A DNA stretch of 64,000 bases from Paragorgia papillata (Eukaryota > Cnidaria > Anthozoa > Scleralcyonacea > Coralliidae): NCBI GenBank assembly GCA_035771165.1, contig JAWNZC010000314.1, positions 2,095,501 to 2,159,500 of the forward strand, read 5' to 3'. Below are positions 12,189 through 23,052 of the stretch, in pieces; the stretch's first letter is position 1, and each line of letters opens with the position of its first letter. The notes beneath the pieces are model-generated. The model saw only the letters and a list, made by a program, of their open reading frames with translations, had not been told where the DNA came from and ran no database searches. The position numbers and the translations under genes were made by a program.

Positions 12189-13107
12189 TATGCATGTAAA
12201 CAGTACGTTAGTTAGTGGTTTAAAGCTCATAAAGGTTATTTGATACGATTCAGAATATACCATGCACAAATTCTAGAGAATAGAATTCTAAAGTACAAGG
12301 AATGAGAACACAATAGAATTGAAATATATCGAATATATTACTTTATAACTTGACCACTTAAAGGGCTTATCCAAAGCGAAAAATAAGTTTGGGAGAGACT
12401 CTTTATTTAAAAGAACTTTTGAAGTTATAAAGATGGACGTTTGCAGCTCTTCCATATCTCACTTCGTTCTTGAGATATTGATATTTGTTTTATATGTAAA
12501 TAACATCACTTATAGACGTCACACTTATGACTTGTTGGAAAATCTTGAGTTGAATATCAATTTGAGCTTATTTAACGAAATCACTTTTAACTGTGCATGT
12601 GCTTCTGTGTATCGCAGGACACTATACATGAAAAGTTTCAAGTGATTTACTTGAATTGCCGCATAAACCCTTTAACAATAGTCGACTCTCAGAATCTTTT
12701 GAACCACGAGGCGAGAAAGACTGTAAGGGGGTGTTTATATAGAGGAGGGCGCCAGCCCTCTTGGTAGGGCTAGCGTTAGAAAGAGGGGTGGAATTTATCT
12801 CGTGTTTACAGGAGCTTTTTTGGTAGGGCTAGCCATAGAAAGAGGGCTGCATTTTAACTCACGTTGGCTTGTTTACTGACTTGTGCAGTTTTCTCACGAA
12901 GCCCGAAATCATGTTTTCACAAACACGATTTGAATTTATGACAAACACGTGAGCAAGCACAACTTGCAATATAAAAAGTTATAAATAAAAAAATATTATA
13001 GCCTGAGTGAAGCTTGACACCTTTGCTCTTAATGTAAGTTATGTAACGTCAGTCGCTATGCATAGAATATGCAACTAAGCTATGGTTATAGACAAACCTA
13101 TACTTAC

Positions 13108-13390
13108 ATTCAGGGCATAGTATACCGTACTGGCGACCTCTATCCTCAAGACTTTCCTTGATGAGCTTGCAACAGCTGGACGACTGACCATCAGGGTTAA
13201 AGATGCATTGTTTGCGATACTCATGACGGTCTTCATAATACTCTTTTAATCTTTTCTCGCAAAAGCTTTCTTCGGCACCGTTAGCAAATGCCAGTCTCGC
13301 AGACCACAAACAATAAAACAGTGTAATTATAAAGTGCGATCTCATCAAAATGAGATTTGGTCTTCTGATCTTGCTGTCTTGGGCTGACAT
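13108..13390 (-). CDS. First exon of a secreted cysteine-containing protein
   Basis: Minus-strand exon. The longest frame starts at 13390, but the methionine at 13342 (MRSHFIITLFYCLW...) gives a standard signal peptide ending near ARLAFANGAE, so that start is more likely. The mature part has charged helical sequence (LKEYYEDRHEYRK) and cysteines as FC, QC, CC and LC. The frame runs into a consensus donor, CCTGAAT|GTAAGT (13107-13102), so residues beyond it in the open frame are intronic. No family recognised; a secreted or matrix protein is an inference. Downstream exons would lie to the left but are not seen in the repeat-filled 4.6-13 kb stretch. Confidence 0.6.
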
Positions 13391-14971
13391 ATCTTCAATG
13401 ACTGTAGTCGGATTTTAAGGACCACTATACGAAGTTGTGAAGAAAAGTTTTATTTAAATGTTTAGAATATGAACTATTAAAGATTAAAGTGCCGATCACA
13501 TTTTATTACGAATAACTTAAGGCGAAGTAATACTGCTGAGCAACAAATTGCTGCAACATTGTTGCGTTGCAAGTTGAATAGCGTTGTTGCACGTTTTACC
13601 ACCCACCTTAAACATTGTCGCGCAACAATGATTTTGTTGCAAGTTGAAAACAGCATGTTGCAGAAAAATGTTGCCCGTATTGCCTCATCTTTAACATTAT
13701 AACCAACTAACACGAGTTTGAGTTACTCTGTAACTCAAGAAGGAATGGCTGTATCAACTTAAAATTTTCCAGGAAAATCTACAAAATATATAAAACAACC
13801 AACTTTGTAGGTTTCATAATAAACATTTTAGAATTTTGTGACGTCACAGTGAAAACCACCTTGAGTATCTCGCCAGCGAATTTCAAATTATTCACTTCCT
13901 TATTTGTTGATTATATCTATCAAATGATTATATCTCTCGAGCTATCGTTTGTCAATGTTTGAGCCTCCATCAATCATGGTGAGTTTAAAATGCATATTGT
14001 CTTGTCATTACTGAAGTCGGGTAGTTGTTAAATTAGAGGTATACAACTTCAGCTAATTTGGTCAATATGTACTACTGCATATTATGTAATCTATTACATG
14101 CAAGATAAAGGTTCGCAATCAACTCAGCTCGAACATTTGACCAAAGACGATTTTTAAAGTATCAATACCAAAGTATTCCTACCACAATCCAGTGGTGCAT
14201 CACTTGCTTATTTGTTTACTATTTTCAACACAATTTTGCGGATTGTAGATATACCCGATGCAAATAAATAGGTGACTGAATGATTGGATAATAGTTGTTG
14301 TTTAGATCAGGAGGTCGGCAAATAGTTGGCAAGCTACTTAATAAGCAGAATTCTCACTTTCATATATTCGCCTTATATATTTACTGTTCAAAATGGGACG
14401 CCATCTTCTAAGGAATATATGTAAATTAGCTTTCAAGCGGTGGCCATTTTGTCATTAATTTCTGGTAATGGTTTGATCTTGCTTCTCAAACGAGTATTCG
14501 CACCGCGATTTGCGGTGTTTTCTTCATTGATTTCAATATGCAGATTAAGAAATGTGACCCAATTCACGAGGAAGTTTCCTACAGGTTTTCATTGGGTATC
14601 AAAACTCATGCATGTGATGTGGTATACGTTTATGGATTGGCTACGATAATTCATAATAAAATATTAATGAGTTTGAGAAGTATTTTTCTTTTTCCTTTGA
14701 TTTGCCATTCAGTGCTAAAAGTAACGTAAACCCAGCGACACGCAATGATGTTACACAGTGATTCAACAGTGACGTGGGAAGAGAGTTTCCTCTGGCTCTC
14801 CGCTTTAAGTAAACCTGTTTAGAAAAAAATATTTTATTTTCAAATTTTTACTGTTGAATTACTTCACAATCTCTTATGTGTCTCCGCGTTGACCTCATAT
14901 ATACAGCCTCTTTTAGCTATATAACTGGGGGGGTCAAGGTCCCCCAGTTTTCCCTTGAGCCACCCCACCCC

Positions 14972-15019
<48 letters not shown>

Positions 15020-15420
15020 ACACGAATTGATTTTGCCCACACACCCCAGAAAAAGTCCCTTTTTTCCCCGCGATAAAATGTGTATGGATAAGCAAGTTCA
15101 GTTGTTACAAAGGTATAGATAAATCTTTATATTAGTTAAATAGTTTTTATTTTGATAAGATGTATGTGGTGACGAAAAATCTTTTTATAGTTCCTCACAA
15201 CATTTTCCGTATTATATTTGAAAGTGAACATGCTGATGAGTTCTGACACAAAGCAAAACAGTCAGAAACGTGTTGTATTTTCACTAGTTAACATTTTATG
15301 AGCTTCAGTGTTCTTAAAAATCACCCCTCAGAATGCAGGAAATGGCATTTCCGAGACTCTAAATTTCAAAAATTTCTGGGGGCATGCCCCCGACGCCCCC
15401 GACCCCCTAGAAGGGTCCCT
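13391..15420. other. Gene-free host DNA with small repeats
   Basis: Contains an inverted TTGTTGCAAGTTGAA-type repeat (about 13540-13670), AT-rich unique sequence and the poly-C/CA tract listed separately. No splice-flanked exon found. Confidence 0.45.
14966..15023 (+). repeat. Poly-C tract followed by (CA)n
   Basis: A nearly pure run of about 40 C, preceded by CCACCCCACC and followed by about ten CA units. Length is probably unreliable in an assembly; the complementary strand is pure G. Confidence 0.85.
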
Positions 15421-15740
15421 TGTACGTGTTGTTTAGTACTAGTGCATTAATGTAGTAGTTAAATAGCGACTTCCTAAAATTTGAGAGAGTGATGTCTTTT
15501 GTTGTAATACTTTTGGGTGGTAGTTTAAGGTGTTGCATTTCTTAATTTGTTATGTGTGTTTGTTTCGTCTATTTCAACTCCTTTTTCTTGTAAAGACAAT
15601 GTTCACTTGTTTCACGGTTCTTACTGTAGTATATATGGTTATATGCGAACATATGGCCCTTTTTAAATATCATAGAAAATAACCACTTCACGAATTAAAG
15701 TATCGGCCTTTTTTGAAAATTCAAAATAGACGCTTAAGTA

Positions 15741-15746
15741 TATAAA
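15741..15746 (+). promoter_or_regulatory. TATA box of signal-exon copy A
   Basis: TATAAA within a conserved block (CCTAAGTATATAAAGCTGCC-like) seen in all three copies, 84 bp before the ATG at 15825. Confidence 0.5.
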
Positions 15747-15824
15747 GCTGCCTTCGTGAAAGTAACCGTTCCTTATATCACCCATTCTGCACATTTTCTT
15801 ATGAAATTAGTTGAAGGGTAGCAA

Positions 15825-15883
15825 ATGTTCTATAGGGTTTTTCTATTTTTGTGCTTTCTTGTGGTGCTTATAATGGCGGATGT
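15825..15883 (+). CDS. Signal-peptide first exon, copy A
   Basis: ATG opens a strongly hydrophobic leader (MFYRVFLFLCFLVVLIMAD) followed by a possible donor GTAAAT. Compared with copy B it lacks 7 bp just before the donor, so the frame continues differently. Either a first exon of a small secreted peptide or a decayed copy. Mature product unknown. Confidence 0.4.
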
Positions 15884-16162
15884 AAATTTACATCTCAACT
15901 CGATTTACAAATCTACAAGTCTTTGTCGTGATCTATCACCTCTTGGGGTATAAAGGAAACGTTTGGTTATGGTTTTTATCTAACTTTTGTAAAAGTTAAG
16001 ATAAACTATGAACTATAATAATATGTTTTTATAAAGTAGTATAAATTATTTCGCAAAATTCTTGCATATTGGTCCCTCATGCACAAATAATGTTTTGTAT
16101 AAATCGCCGACCGCTGTCACTATAAATCACTACAAAAACACATGCTTTTCAAATTGTTTGTA

Positions 16163-16439
16163 AGGCCTGCGCTAAACGTCGCACAATAAACGAATTTAAT
16201 TCAGACGAATTTAATTTGAACTTTATTCGACGAAACTGCGACGTATTTATCTGTCTGTGACAATTCGGCGCCATATGTCTTCAAGAAGTCGTTTTCACAC
16301 TCAACGAATCCAAGTAAAAACAGTTAACTGATTCGACTGAAATTCGACGTTTAACTCGACGTCGCATTTACGTCGCATTACCCACGACGTTAATTCGAAT
16401 TAAATTCGTCTGATATTGTGCGACGTTTAGCGCAGGCCT
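16163..16439. mobile_element. MITE with AGGCCTGCGC ends (unoccupied Polinton site)
   Basis: Inverted ends AGGCCTGCGCTAAACGTCGC mirrored at 16420-16439; interior rich in AATTCGAATTAAATTCG. GGCCTG at 16164-16169 corresponds exactly to the Polinton target sequence in the paralogous copy B. Confidence 0.8.
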
Positions 16440-16967
16440 AAAGATCGAAAATATCTGTCAGTTAATCTTTTGTTTTGTTTTTAGCGATGCAGATAATAAA
16501 AATGTTTTAATAAGAAAGGTTGTTGGAGCGATTGTGCAAAAAAATCATTTCAGTTTTGAAAAACGAAATTGCATCTTCTTTTAACCATCTGTTGTTATTG
16601 CATGCTTCACCCCACAGCTGCCATGGAGATCCATTATTAGAAAACTATAATTATCAAAAGCGTATACCCAGCCAAAGTTGAAAACTGAAATTACTCTATT
16701 GAGAAATGTCGCGAAAGTCAAAATTCCCGCTGCTTTGAAGAAGGTGCGTGGCGAAAGTTTGAAGTTTAATTTATAGGAGCTGAAAGATTGAAAACCGTTT
16801 TAACTTTGCTTTTCGAACAAACTCTTTTTGAAAAAGCGAACCAAAAATTATCAGTTAACTTTTTCAAAGGCGAACTCTTACTAGTTAACTTTGCTGCGCA
16901 TATTATAAACAAATGCAGACATGACAATAGGCTGGATAATCGAACGAGTATAAAGCCTGGCTCTCAC

Positions 16968-17283
16968 CTGTCGTAAGAATCGGGGATTTTTCCTGTTGCA
17001 GATGGTTGAAGTAACGTCCCAGATAGTCGCCGATCTGGTCGGAAGCATCGCAAGAATCCGAATAATTTCTATTTGGAAAATGCATCCAACGGTCGCCGAA
17101 GATCGAATAGGCTGCCGTTAGTAGAGTAAAATTAATACATATAAGACTTGAGAGACTGATGCCGGCCAGAAATGAGAAGACGCGACGATATATACTGTAC
17201 CAGGGTGCGGAGCTTTCCGACGGCCGAGAGGACACGACGCGGAACATTATTATTAAGGAAACTAAGAAGCGCAACCAAAGCAT
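16968..17283 (-). CDS. First exon of a membrane or secreted host protein
   Basis: Starts at ATG 17283 with a hydrophobic leader (about residues 1-18), then a second hydrophobic segment (FLAGISLSSLICINFTLL, about 38-56), followed by an extracellular-looking stretch with GDRWMHFPNRNYSDSC, including a potential N-glycosylation site. The exon ends at ACAG|GTGAGAG (donor 16967-16966), so the remaining open frame to 16903 is intronic. Family not recognised. It lies between two copies of the host repeat unit. Confidence 0.5.
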
Positions 17284-17928
17284 ATTAACCGCACTGAATA
17301 TGATACAGTATAATCAAAAACATGATGGTGCGTTAATGTATAAGACCCTGAGTCGTGTTGCACTTGAGGCATTAACTCTTCCATGTTCGTGTGTCGTCGG
17401 TGTTGTACGTGTTGTTTAGTGCATTAATGTAGTAGTTAAATAGCGACTTCCTAAAATTCGAGAGAGTGATGTTTTTTTTGTTGTAATATTTTTGGGTGGT
17501 AGTTTAAGGTGTTGCATTTCTTAATTTGATATTTGTGTTTGTTTCGTCTATTTAAACTCCTTTCTCTTGTAAAGACAATATTCACTTGTTTCACGGTTCT
17601 TTTAATACTATAGTATATGCGAACATATGGTCCTTCTTAAATATCATACGACCGCACTTTCTACATCACGCAGTGAACAGTTAACAAAACATAATTTTTA
17701 CCTTTGGTCTATAGTTAAAATCCTGCAGTGAAGTCTGTTGACAGTATCGTTTTCCAAGTAATTGAAAGCAACACTTCTTCTTTTCTGCTTATAGCTTTTG
17801 CCGTCAGCGTTAACAGTAAACTAATTAATATTGTGTCATCGTAAGACACTATATACTGTAAAGCCTTCAAAAGTAACCGCCCCTGCGAATGCAACCACTT
17901 CACAAATTAAAGTATCGACGCCTAAGTA

Positions 17929-17934
17929 TATAAA
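17929..17934 (+). promoter_or_regulatory. TATA box of signal-exon copy B
   Basis: TATAAA in the same conserved context as copies A and C, 84 bp upstream of the ATG at 18013. Confidence 0.5.
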
Positions 17935-18012
17935 GCTGCCTTTGTGAAAGTAGCTGTTCCTTATATCACCCATTCTGCACATTTTTTTATAAAATTAATT
18001 TAAGGGTAGCAA

Positions 18013-18126
18013 ATGTTCTATAGGGTTCTTCTATTTTTGTGCTTTCTTGTGGTGCTTATAATGGCTGACGAGCGATGTAAATTTACTTCCCAACTCGATT
18101 TACAAATGTACAAGTCTTTGTCCTGA
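18013..18126 (+). CDS. Signal-peptide exon or 37-aa secreted peptide, copy B
   Basis: The best-preserved of three copies. The first 17 residues form a classical signal peptide (MFYRVLLFLCFLVVLIM), followed by ADER and either a donor (GAT|GTAAAT) or readthrough to a stop at 18124-18126, giving 37 aa. The TATA box and spacing suggest a real promoter. Function unknown; a small secreted peptide family is the simplest reading. Confidence 0.45.
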   Translation: MFYRVLLFLCFLVVLIMADERCKFTSQLDLQMYKSLS

Positions 18127-18362
18127 TCTATCATCTCTTCGGTAAAGGAAACATTTTGTTATGGTTTTTTCTAACTTTTCTAAAAGTTAAGATAAATATG
18201 GAGTATAGTAATATTTTTATAAAGTAGCATAAATTATTTCCCAAAAATTTTGCATATTGTATGGTCCCTCATGCACAAATTATGTTTTGTATAAAGTATA
18301 AATCGCCGACCACTGTCACTATAAATCACTACAAAAACACATGCTTTCCAAATTGTTTGTAA

Positions 18363-18368
18363 GGCCTG
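18363..18368 (+). repeat. Target site duplication, left (GGCCTG)
   Basis: Identical to 39070-39075 on the other side of the Polinton. Six-base duplications are the rule for this class. Confidence 0.95.
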
Positions 18369-18702
18369 AGTAGTGTTAATATGCCGATTCTGGGACATGT
18401 TTTGAAACATCTTTAAAAACATCCCCCCTGATTTTTGAAACCTGGGTTCGCAAAGGATTACTATTTTTTTGGGTTTCCACCCTGACGGTTCTGGATTTTT
18501 TTTTATGTTTGAGTTTTGGGAAGGGGTCCCACACCCTCCTGGATTTTTTTTATGTTTGAGTTTTGGGAAGGGGTCCCACACCCTCCTGGATTTTTTTTTA
18601 TGTTTGAGTTTTGGAAGGGGTCCCACACCCTCCTGGATTTTTTTTTATGTTTGAGTTTTGGGAAGGGGCCGCCAAGTTTTTGGGAATCCGAGGATTTTCG
18701 AG
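18369..18702 (+). repeat. Polinton left terminal inverted repeat
   Basis: The outer about 120 bp match the right end nearly base for base. The inner part is four tandem units of about 46-50 bp (TTATGTTTGAGTTTTGG plus a GTCCCACACCCTCC or GCCGCCAAGTTTTTGG box). Apparent open frames across these units are repeat artefacts. Confidence 0.95.
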
Positions 18703-18749
18703 AATTGAGTTAACCAAACACCAAAATTTTAAAAAACAAAATAAAGTTA

Positions 18750-18983
18750 ATGAGACCTCAAACAGAAAGAAAAGTTAACGGTGGCAACACGATACAAACA
18801 TTCGTATGTCAAATTTGTTACAGAGAATTTTCGTCAAAAACAGCAGTTAGACTGCATAACAAAGCATCTCATGGAACAACTAGTAACGAGATGTCATGGA
18901 ACAACTGTCTGAAATGTCGAAAAAATTTTGATACACAAAAACAACTATTATCTCATTTAAAATCCCACGAAAAAAGAGTGTAA
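18750..18983 (+). CDS. Two-finger C2H2 zinc-finger protein, 77 aa
   Basis: First gene inside the left inverted repeat and transcribed inward. Two compact zinc fingers are visible: finger 1 FVCQIC...H-x4-H (about residues 19-40) and finger 2 NCLKC...HLKSH (about 52-73). Such small C2H2 proteins bind DNA, and in this position could regulate the element's genes or bind its ends, but that is inference. It is divergently placed from the polymerase gene, whose 3' end lies 65 bp away. No membrane or signal segment. Confidence 0.75.
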   Translation: MRPQTERKVNGGNTIQTFVCQICYREFSSKTAVRLHNKASHGTTSNEMSWNNCLKCRKNFDTQKQLLSHLKSHEKRV

Positions 18984-19048
18984 CTAAACATTTTTTTACT
19001 AAAATTTTTAAACAGATTTCTGTTTAAAACTTTCTAAATATTTTTAAC

Positions 19049-22000
19049 TTACAGGGTCCTCCAATGACCGATTGCAAGTGTCGAGATTTTGTCGTCTAGT
19101 ATTACTCGTTTGTCGTCATCTGCGTTTAGTGCGATCTTGTTAATTCGTATCGTGTGTATCGTATGGTTTGTACTTCGAAACGTGTTCATTCCTCGCATTT
19201 TGTCCTTTCCAGTAAATATGCAGTTTTTGTAATGTTCAAAGTTTAAATCTTTGTTGATGACTGCTTTAGCGATGCCTTTACATTTTTTGGTTTCCTTCTC
19301 TTCGTAAAGATCAGTTAGTGGGTTCTTTTTTCTTGACATTTTTATAACGTAACATTTTGATCTGGTACCAGCAAATGCTCCGATTTGGTCTGCACCTGTT
19401 TCTGACTTCATCATACCTAGTACTTTTTTGTTTACTCTTTTAATACCGCTTGGATGGTTTTCTGGAAAGTTTGACGTATCGAACATTTTTGTAACGTCAT
19501 TTTTGATATCTGCAAAGAAGTCGTCAGTTTTAATCTCGTAACATAATGAATCTGTATCTGTAAACAACAGCTTCGCACGATCTCCATATTTTGGTTTTAT
19601 GTAGTTGTACTCGAAGTCGTACATTAAATTTTTACTCTTGTCCAGAATTGCTGCTCCACAGTAGATTGGCTTGTTTAACTTGACTCTTGTTTTGTTCATA
19701 TGAACAGCTCCAAGACATTCTGTAAATATCGTAATTTCTTTGTAATTTGGTTTCTTCGCAAGCTTCTCTACTTGATGTTCAAATGAAACAAGTCGTACGT
19801 CGCTCCTGTTCCTAACATTTTCCATAGTTTTACCAAAAACACTGTTGTTCATTAATTTGAAGAAATCTCGTTCGAAGTCGTTCTTTGCACTCGTTCTTAA
19901 TTCTGTGTTTAGCATTATGTACGGCTTCATCCAAGCCTTCTCAATGAACGAAACAGCACGGTGGATTTTTGTTAGTTTCAAACCATTCGCTAGAAACTGT
20001 GCTAATGACTCGTAATGTACCACATATTTTTCTTTGTTGTTGAAATTTGGTACCAGCTTCTCTACCTTATCGATCATCATACGTTCTGCTGCGAACGGCA
20101 TATCATTATGTAGATCGTGTAACTCATCTGGATATTCGAGATCGACTTCCAGAAAGCAACCCTCACCGTCAGTTGTTAAATATTGGTTCCAGTTCGACAA
20201 CTCTTTTTCTTTGACCCACTCAAAACCACCGACTGGCAACGGTTGAACCATCGAATGACCATACAAGTTGTTCATGTCGAGGTATGGGATGAAGATACTC
20301 TCCTTTTCTGGATCGTACTCATCCATGTAAGTGTTGTTTGCTTCTGAATATCGATGAGTGATGGTTGAAATACCACCCCTAATTCCACTTTCGATCATTA
20401 GATACATGTCCGGATCCGACAACAGCTCCAACCGTTGACCCGTCATTTTTAACAGTGCATCCCATGCCAAACCAGGGGTTGTGTAATGCCACATCGGATC
20501 TAGTCCGTACGTGTTTTTGCACATCTTTCGAAAGCTCTGTATGACGTCTGAGAGTCCCAAAACGTCAGTTTTTTGGTACAACTCCATATAATCTCTCAAA
20601 TTTTTACACTTAAACTTTTTCCATACGTTAACGCCATGATTGTAGTCATCAGTACTGACATTTTTACCAGTCAGTTTCGAATAAAAGTTTTCATACGGTG
20701 GTAACTCTGTACACTCTAAACTTTGCAAACTATTAACAACTTCGTACGGGAAAACTCCTTTCTTTTTTAACAGCTCGACATTTTCTTTCGGATGATCTTT
20801 AAAACCTCTGTCTGTATAATGGAACTCGTCATTTGGTAAGTTTTCCATTAAAGTTGCTAACGAACTCGACATAAATTTTAACGAGTCCAAGAATCGCAGT
20901 TCTAGTGGAACCCATTTCTTTTTTAACTTACCAGTTTTTGAACAAGTTTTCATTCCACCGTCCATCCAGAATGTTTTATTGACACTGATGTATTCTTCAG
21001 TGGTTTTTGCAATACATCCGAGTTTACCGTTAGAGATGCCCAAATATTTCGCTATTAAATGACTGTCGTAACCACTGAAATTGTGGAACAGAACTGGTAT
21101 GTGTCTGGCACTCGACATTAGGTAGTTGCAGTCGCTGTGTGCCGCACCTCTATACTTACCATTTAAATGGTCATGATCTCGTACTTTTGACTTTGCAGTT
21201 ATTTTTGTCGCCTTCCAGATGCTTTTTGGATCCAAACATTTGATCTTTTTGTTAATGAATTTTTCATTGCATACGTAACAGACCGTTGCATTTTGAAAGT
21301 TGTTTTCGTCTGCAGGCGTCATGATAATTTTTTTAGGTTCTTTCAGATATGTGTTCCAGATCTTTTTCGCTTCTCTTTCTAAATCCTGTACAAACAGTTT
21401 GCCGACATCTTGGAAATCTGCTGTTTTTGTAAAGCTGAGATATTTACCAGGATACACTTCCGGATCTGAACAAATGATGTTGAACCCATAACTTATTGGA
21501 ATGTGCTCTTGGTATTTTTGAGTGTAGCTCTTGGATTCGTCATTTTTTAGTATTTTTAGTCTTTTCAACATACACTCGAAATCAGCTACTATTATGAATG
21601 GCACATCTTGAGTTTTTCTGAGATCTCTACCACCCCAACACATTGACTCACCAGGTTCTGGATATTCCTGAATTTGTGCGTCATGTGTACGACAGATCGT
21701 CTCGTGTTGTGTTAAAATGTCTTCTGTTTCGAACGCATTTAAACAGTAGTCGCAGTAAAATTTTGTATGCTGATGATTGTCATTTTGCGTTGTAAAAAGT
21801 CTGCTTTTGTCTTTGATGCAACTGAAGTGGTCATTCCACCAAAACAGGTTAACCCTCTTATCAAATTCGGATCTGCTTATTTGCATTTGATAGACTTTTT
21901 TAATCTCATCATCGTACGAAAAAACATTGACACCGATCTTGTTATATTTTTCGAATTTTGAGATTTCCTTAATTTTTACTGGAAATGACAGTTCTCGTAC

Positions 22001-22981
22001 GTCGTAATCAGCTGCCATTAGTTTAATGTAAGTTGGTAAACGTTCTAGTTTTTGTGCACTTGGGTTTTCTTTTATGGCTTCTGCGATCGCAACTGCGTAC
22101 AAAAAACAGGCGTCATCTTTGTTGTTTTGTGGGTTGATGATTGCTTTCTTGTTTTTAATAATTTTTGGTAGTTGTCTGTATCTTTTACCATTTAACGGTT
22201 TGTATTTTGTTATTGAAATTTCTAGAGCGACAACTGATCGTATTGACCACCCAGAACCCTTTTTCTGATGAGATGCCAAATTTTCGAGCATCTCTCTTTT
22301 TGAAATTTTGTAAAGTTCGGTTACGTCTTCTTCCGTCGTCATTGCTTTCATGAATGAGGTAAAGTAAAATTTGTCTACTTCTGTTATGTTGTTGACGTAA
22401 TCGTAACGTACAAGTTCGCAGGTTAATGTTGCTTTTGCTTTTTTTGAATTTTCGATACCGTTGATGAGTTTTTCGACACTGGCTGTTGTTTGTTCCAAAA
22501 AGACCACCGGATCTCTATAATTTTGACCTGATATTCTGTATAGTTCTGACTTTCCTTTCGCAAAAATTTTGATAAGAACTGGTTCAGTTTGACGGATTTT
22601 ACTGATGGCTTTGGTGTTTCTTCTGAAAATTTTTGAAAGTTTGTTACCCAAAATTTGTCGCGTACGTATGTGTTTTTTGTTAAACTTTTTTGACAACTTG
22701 ACATCTTTTTGTCGTTCTTCTTCTTGTTTAATTTCTTTAGACCATTTTTTGGTTTCCTTTCTAGTGGATTGGTCAAATAGTTTTTTGTTAATTTTTGACT
22801 GTTTTGAGACTTCCTTTTGTTTAAGTTTTTCGTCGTTTAACCTTTGACGTTCTTGTAACATTGCCAGACGTTCTGGTTTGAATGGCTTAAGCTCCTTGTC
22901 GCGTTGCAGCTGTTTTTGTTTTCTAATTCGAGCAGCTTCCCGAATTTTTAGAAGTTTAGGATCAGTTGTAAACTTCGTCAT
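19049..22981 (-). CDS. POLB: Protein-primed DNA polymerase B with N-terminal accessory modules, 1310 aa
   Basis: Replicates the element by protein priming. Exonuclease motifs: DFE (D467, E469), NFSGYD (634-639), YQKTD (802-806). Polymerase motifs: A DMNNLYG (902-908), B KLMNNSVFG (1042-1050), C DTDS (1142-1145). Residues 1-130 are lysine-rich and probably coiled. Around 290-410 is a cysteine/histidine module (DDACFLYAV with C292; NDHFSCI with H385) resembling an OTU-like protease, followed by a C2H2-type finger (YCDYC...H-x4-C, about 409-431). At 568-618, CxxC plus RDHDH plus C618 resembles an endonuclease VII/HNH zinc module. The start is the first in-frame ATG after an AAATAAAAT leader. The frame is uninterrupted and of typical Polinton polymerase length. 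Confidence 0.96.
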   Translation of the reverse strand: MTKFTTDPKLLKIREAARIRKQKQLQRDKELKPFKPERLAMLQERQRLNDEKLKQKEVSKQSKINKKLFDQSTRKETKKWSKEIKQEEERQKDVKLSKKFNKKHIRTRQILGNKLSKIFRRNTKAISKIRQTEPVLIKIFAKGKSELYRISGQNYRDPVVFLEQTTASVEKLINGIENSKKAKATLTCELVRYDYVNNITEVDKFYFTSFMKAMTTEEDVTELYKISKREMLENLASHQKKGSGWSIRSVVALEISITKYKPLNGKRYRQLPKIIKNKKAIINPQNNKDDACFLYAVAIAEAIKENPSAQKLERLPTYIKLMAADYDVRELSFPVKIKEISKFEKYNKIGVNVFSYDDEIKKVYQMQISRSEFDKRVNLFWWNDHFSCIKDKSRLFTTQNDNHQHTKFYCDYCLNAFETEDILTQHETICRTHDAQIQEYPEPGESMCWGGRDLRKTQDVPFIIVADFECMLKRLKILKNDESKSYTQKYQEHIPISYGFNIICSDPEVYPGKYLSFTKTADFQDVGKLFVQDLEREAKKIWNTYLKEPKKIIMTPADENNFQNATVCYVCNEKFINKKIKCLDPKSIWKATKITAKSKVRDHDHLNGKYRGAAHSDCNYLMSSARHIPVLFHNFSGYDSHLIAKYLGISNGKLGCIAKTTEEYISVNKTFWMDGGMKTCSKTGKLKKKWVPLELRFLDSLKFMSSSLATLMENLPNDEFHYTDRGFKDHPKENVELLKKKGVFPYEVVNSLQSLECTELPPYENFYSKLTGKNVSTDDYNHGVNVWKKFKCKNLRDYMELYQKTDVLGLSDVIQSFRKMCKNTYGLDPMWHYTTPGLAWDALLKMTGQRLELLSDPDMYLMIESGIRGGISTITHRYSEANNTYMDEYDPEKESIFIPYLDMNNLYGHSMVQPLPVGGFEWVKEKELSNWNQYLTTDGEGCFLEVDLEYPDELHDLHNDMPFAAERMMIDKVEKLVPNFNNKEKYVVHYESLAQFLANGLKLTKIHRAVSFIEKAWMKPYIMLNTELRTSAKNDFERDFFKLMNNSVFGKTMENVRNRSDVRLVSFEHQVEKLAKKPNYKEITIFTECLGAVHMNKTRVKLNKPIYCGAAILDKSKNLMYDFEYNYIKPKYGDRAKLLFTDTDSLCYEIKTDDFFADIKNDVTKMFDTSNFPENHPSGIKRVNKKVLGMMKSETGADQIGAFAGTRSKCYVIKMSRKKNPLTDLYEEKETKKCKGIAKAVINKDLNFEHYKNCIFTGKDKMRGMNTFRSTNHTIHTIRINKIALNADDDKRVILDDKISTLAIGHWRTL

Positions 22982-23052
22982 ATTTTATTTTTTATTAGTG
23001 TAATGTAAAAATTTTTAATTCCTATAAATAGAAATTTTTTGTATTGGATAAA

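Larger units (their letters stand above)
9168..13000. repeat. Tandem duplication, copy 2 (about 3.8 kb)
   Basis: Direct repeat of 4663-9164 with very few differences. It lacks the 675 bp corresponding to about 5833-6507; the junction at 10341-10344 shows a 2-base TA microhomology. No gene is supported inside. Confidence 0.85.
15421..16785 (+). repeat. Host repeat unit, copy A (promoter + signal exon + MITE)
   Basis: Begins TGTACGTGTTGTTTAG and repeats as copy B at 17405-18368 plus 39070-39700. The order is shared: a TATA-containing region, a signal-peptide exon, a GGCCTG MITE, then sequence with CCATCTGTTGTTATTG and ATGTCGCGAAAGTC. A third partial copy of the promoter/exon part follows at 39710-39950. 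Confidence 0.75.
17405..18368 (+). repeat. Host repeat unit, copy B, left part (split by the Polinton)
   Basis: Aligns with 15421-16169 (same start TGTACGTGTTGTTTAG, TATA region and signal exon) up to GGCCTG, then continues at 39070 after the inserted element. Confidence 0.8.

Noticed and set aside
18469..18713. Open frames repeating GVPHPPGFFLCLSFG across the left terminal repeat (and 38721-39096)
   Set aside because: They follow the 46-50-bp tandem units and occur in several frames; non-coding repeat artefacts.
20701..20720. LxCxE-type retinoblastoma-binding motif (LECTE) in the polymerase
   Set aside because: Short motif inside a folded polymerase region near residue 755; expected by chance and no supporting oncogene-like context.
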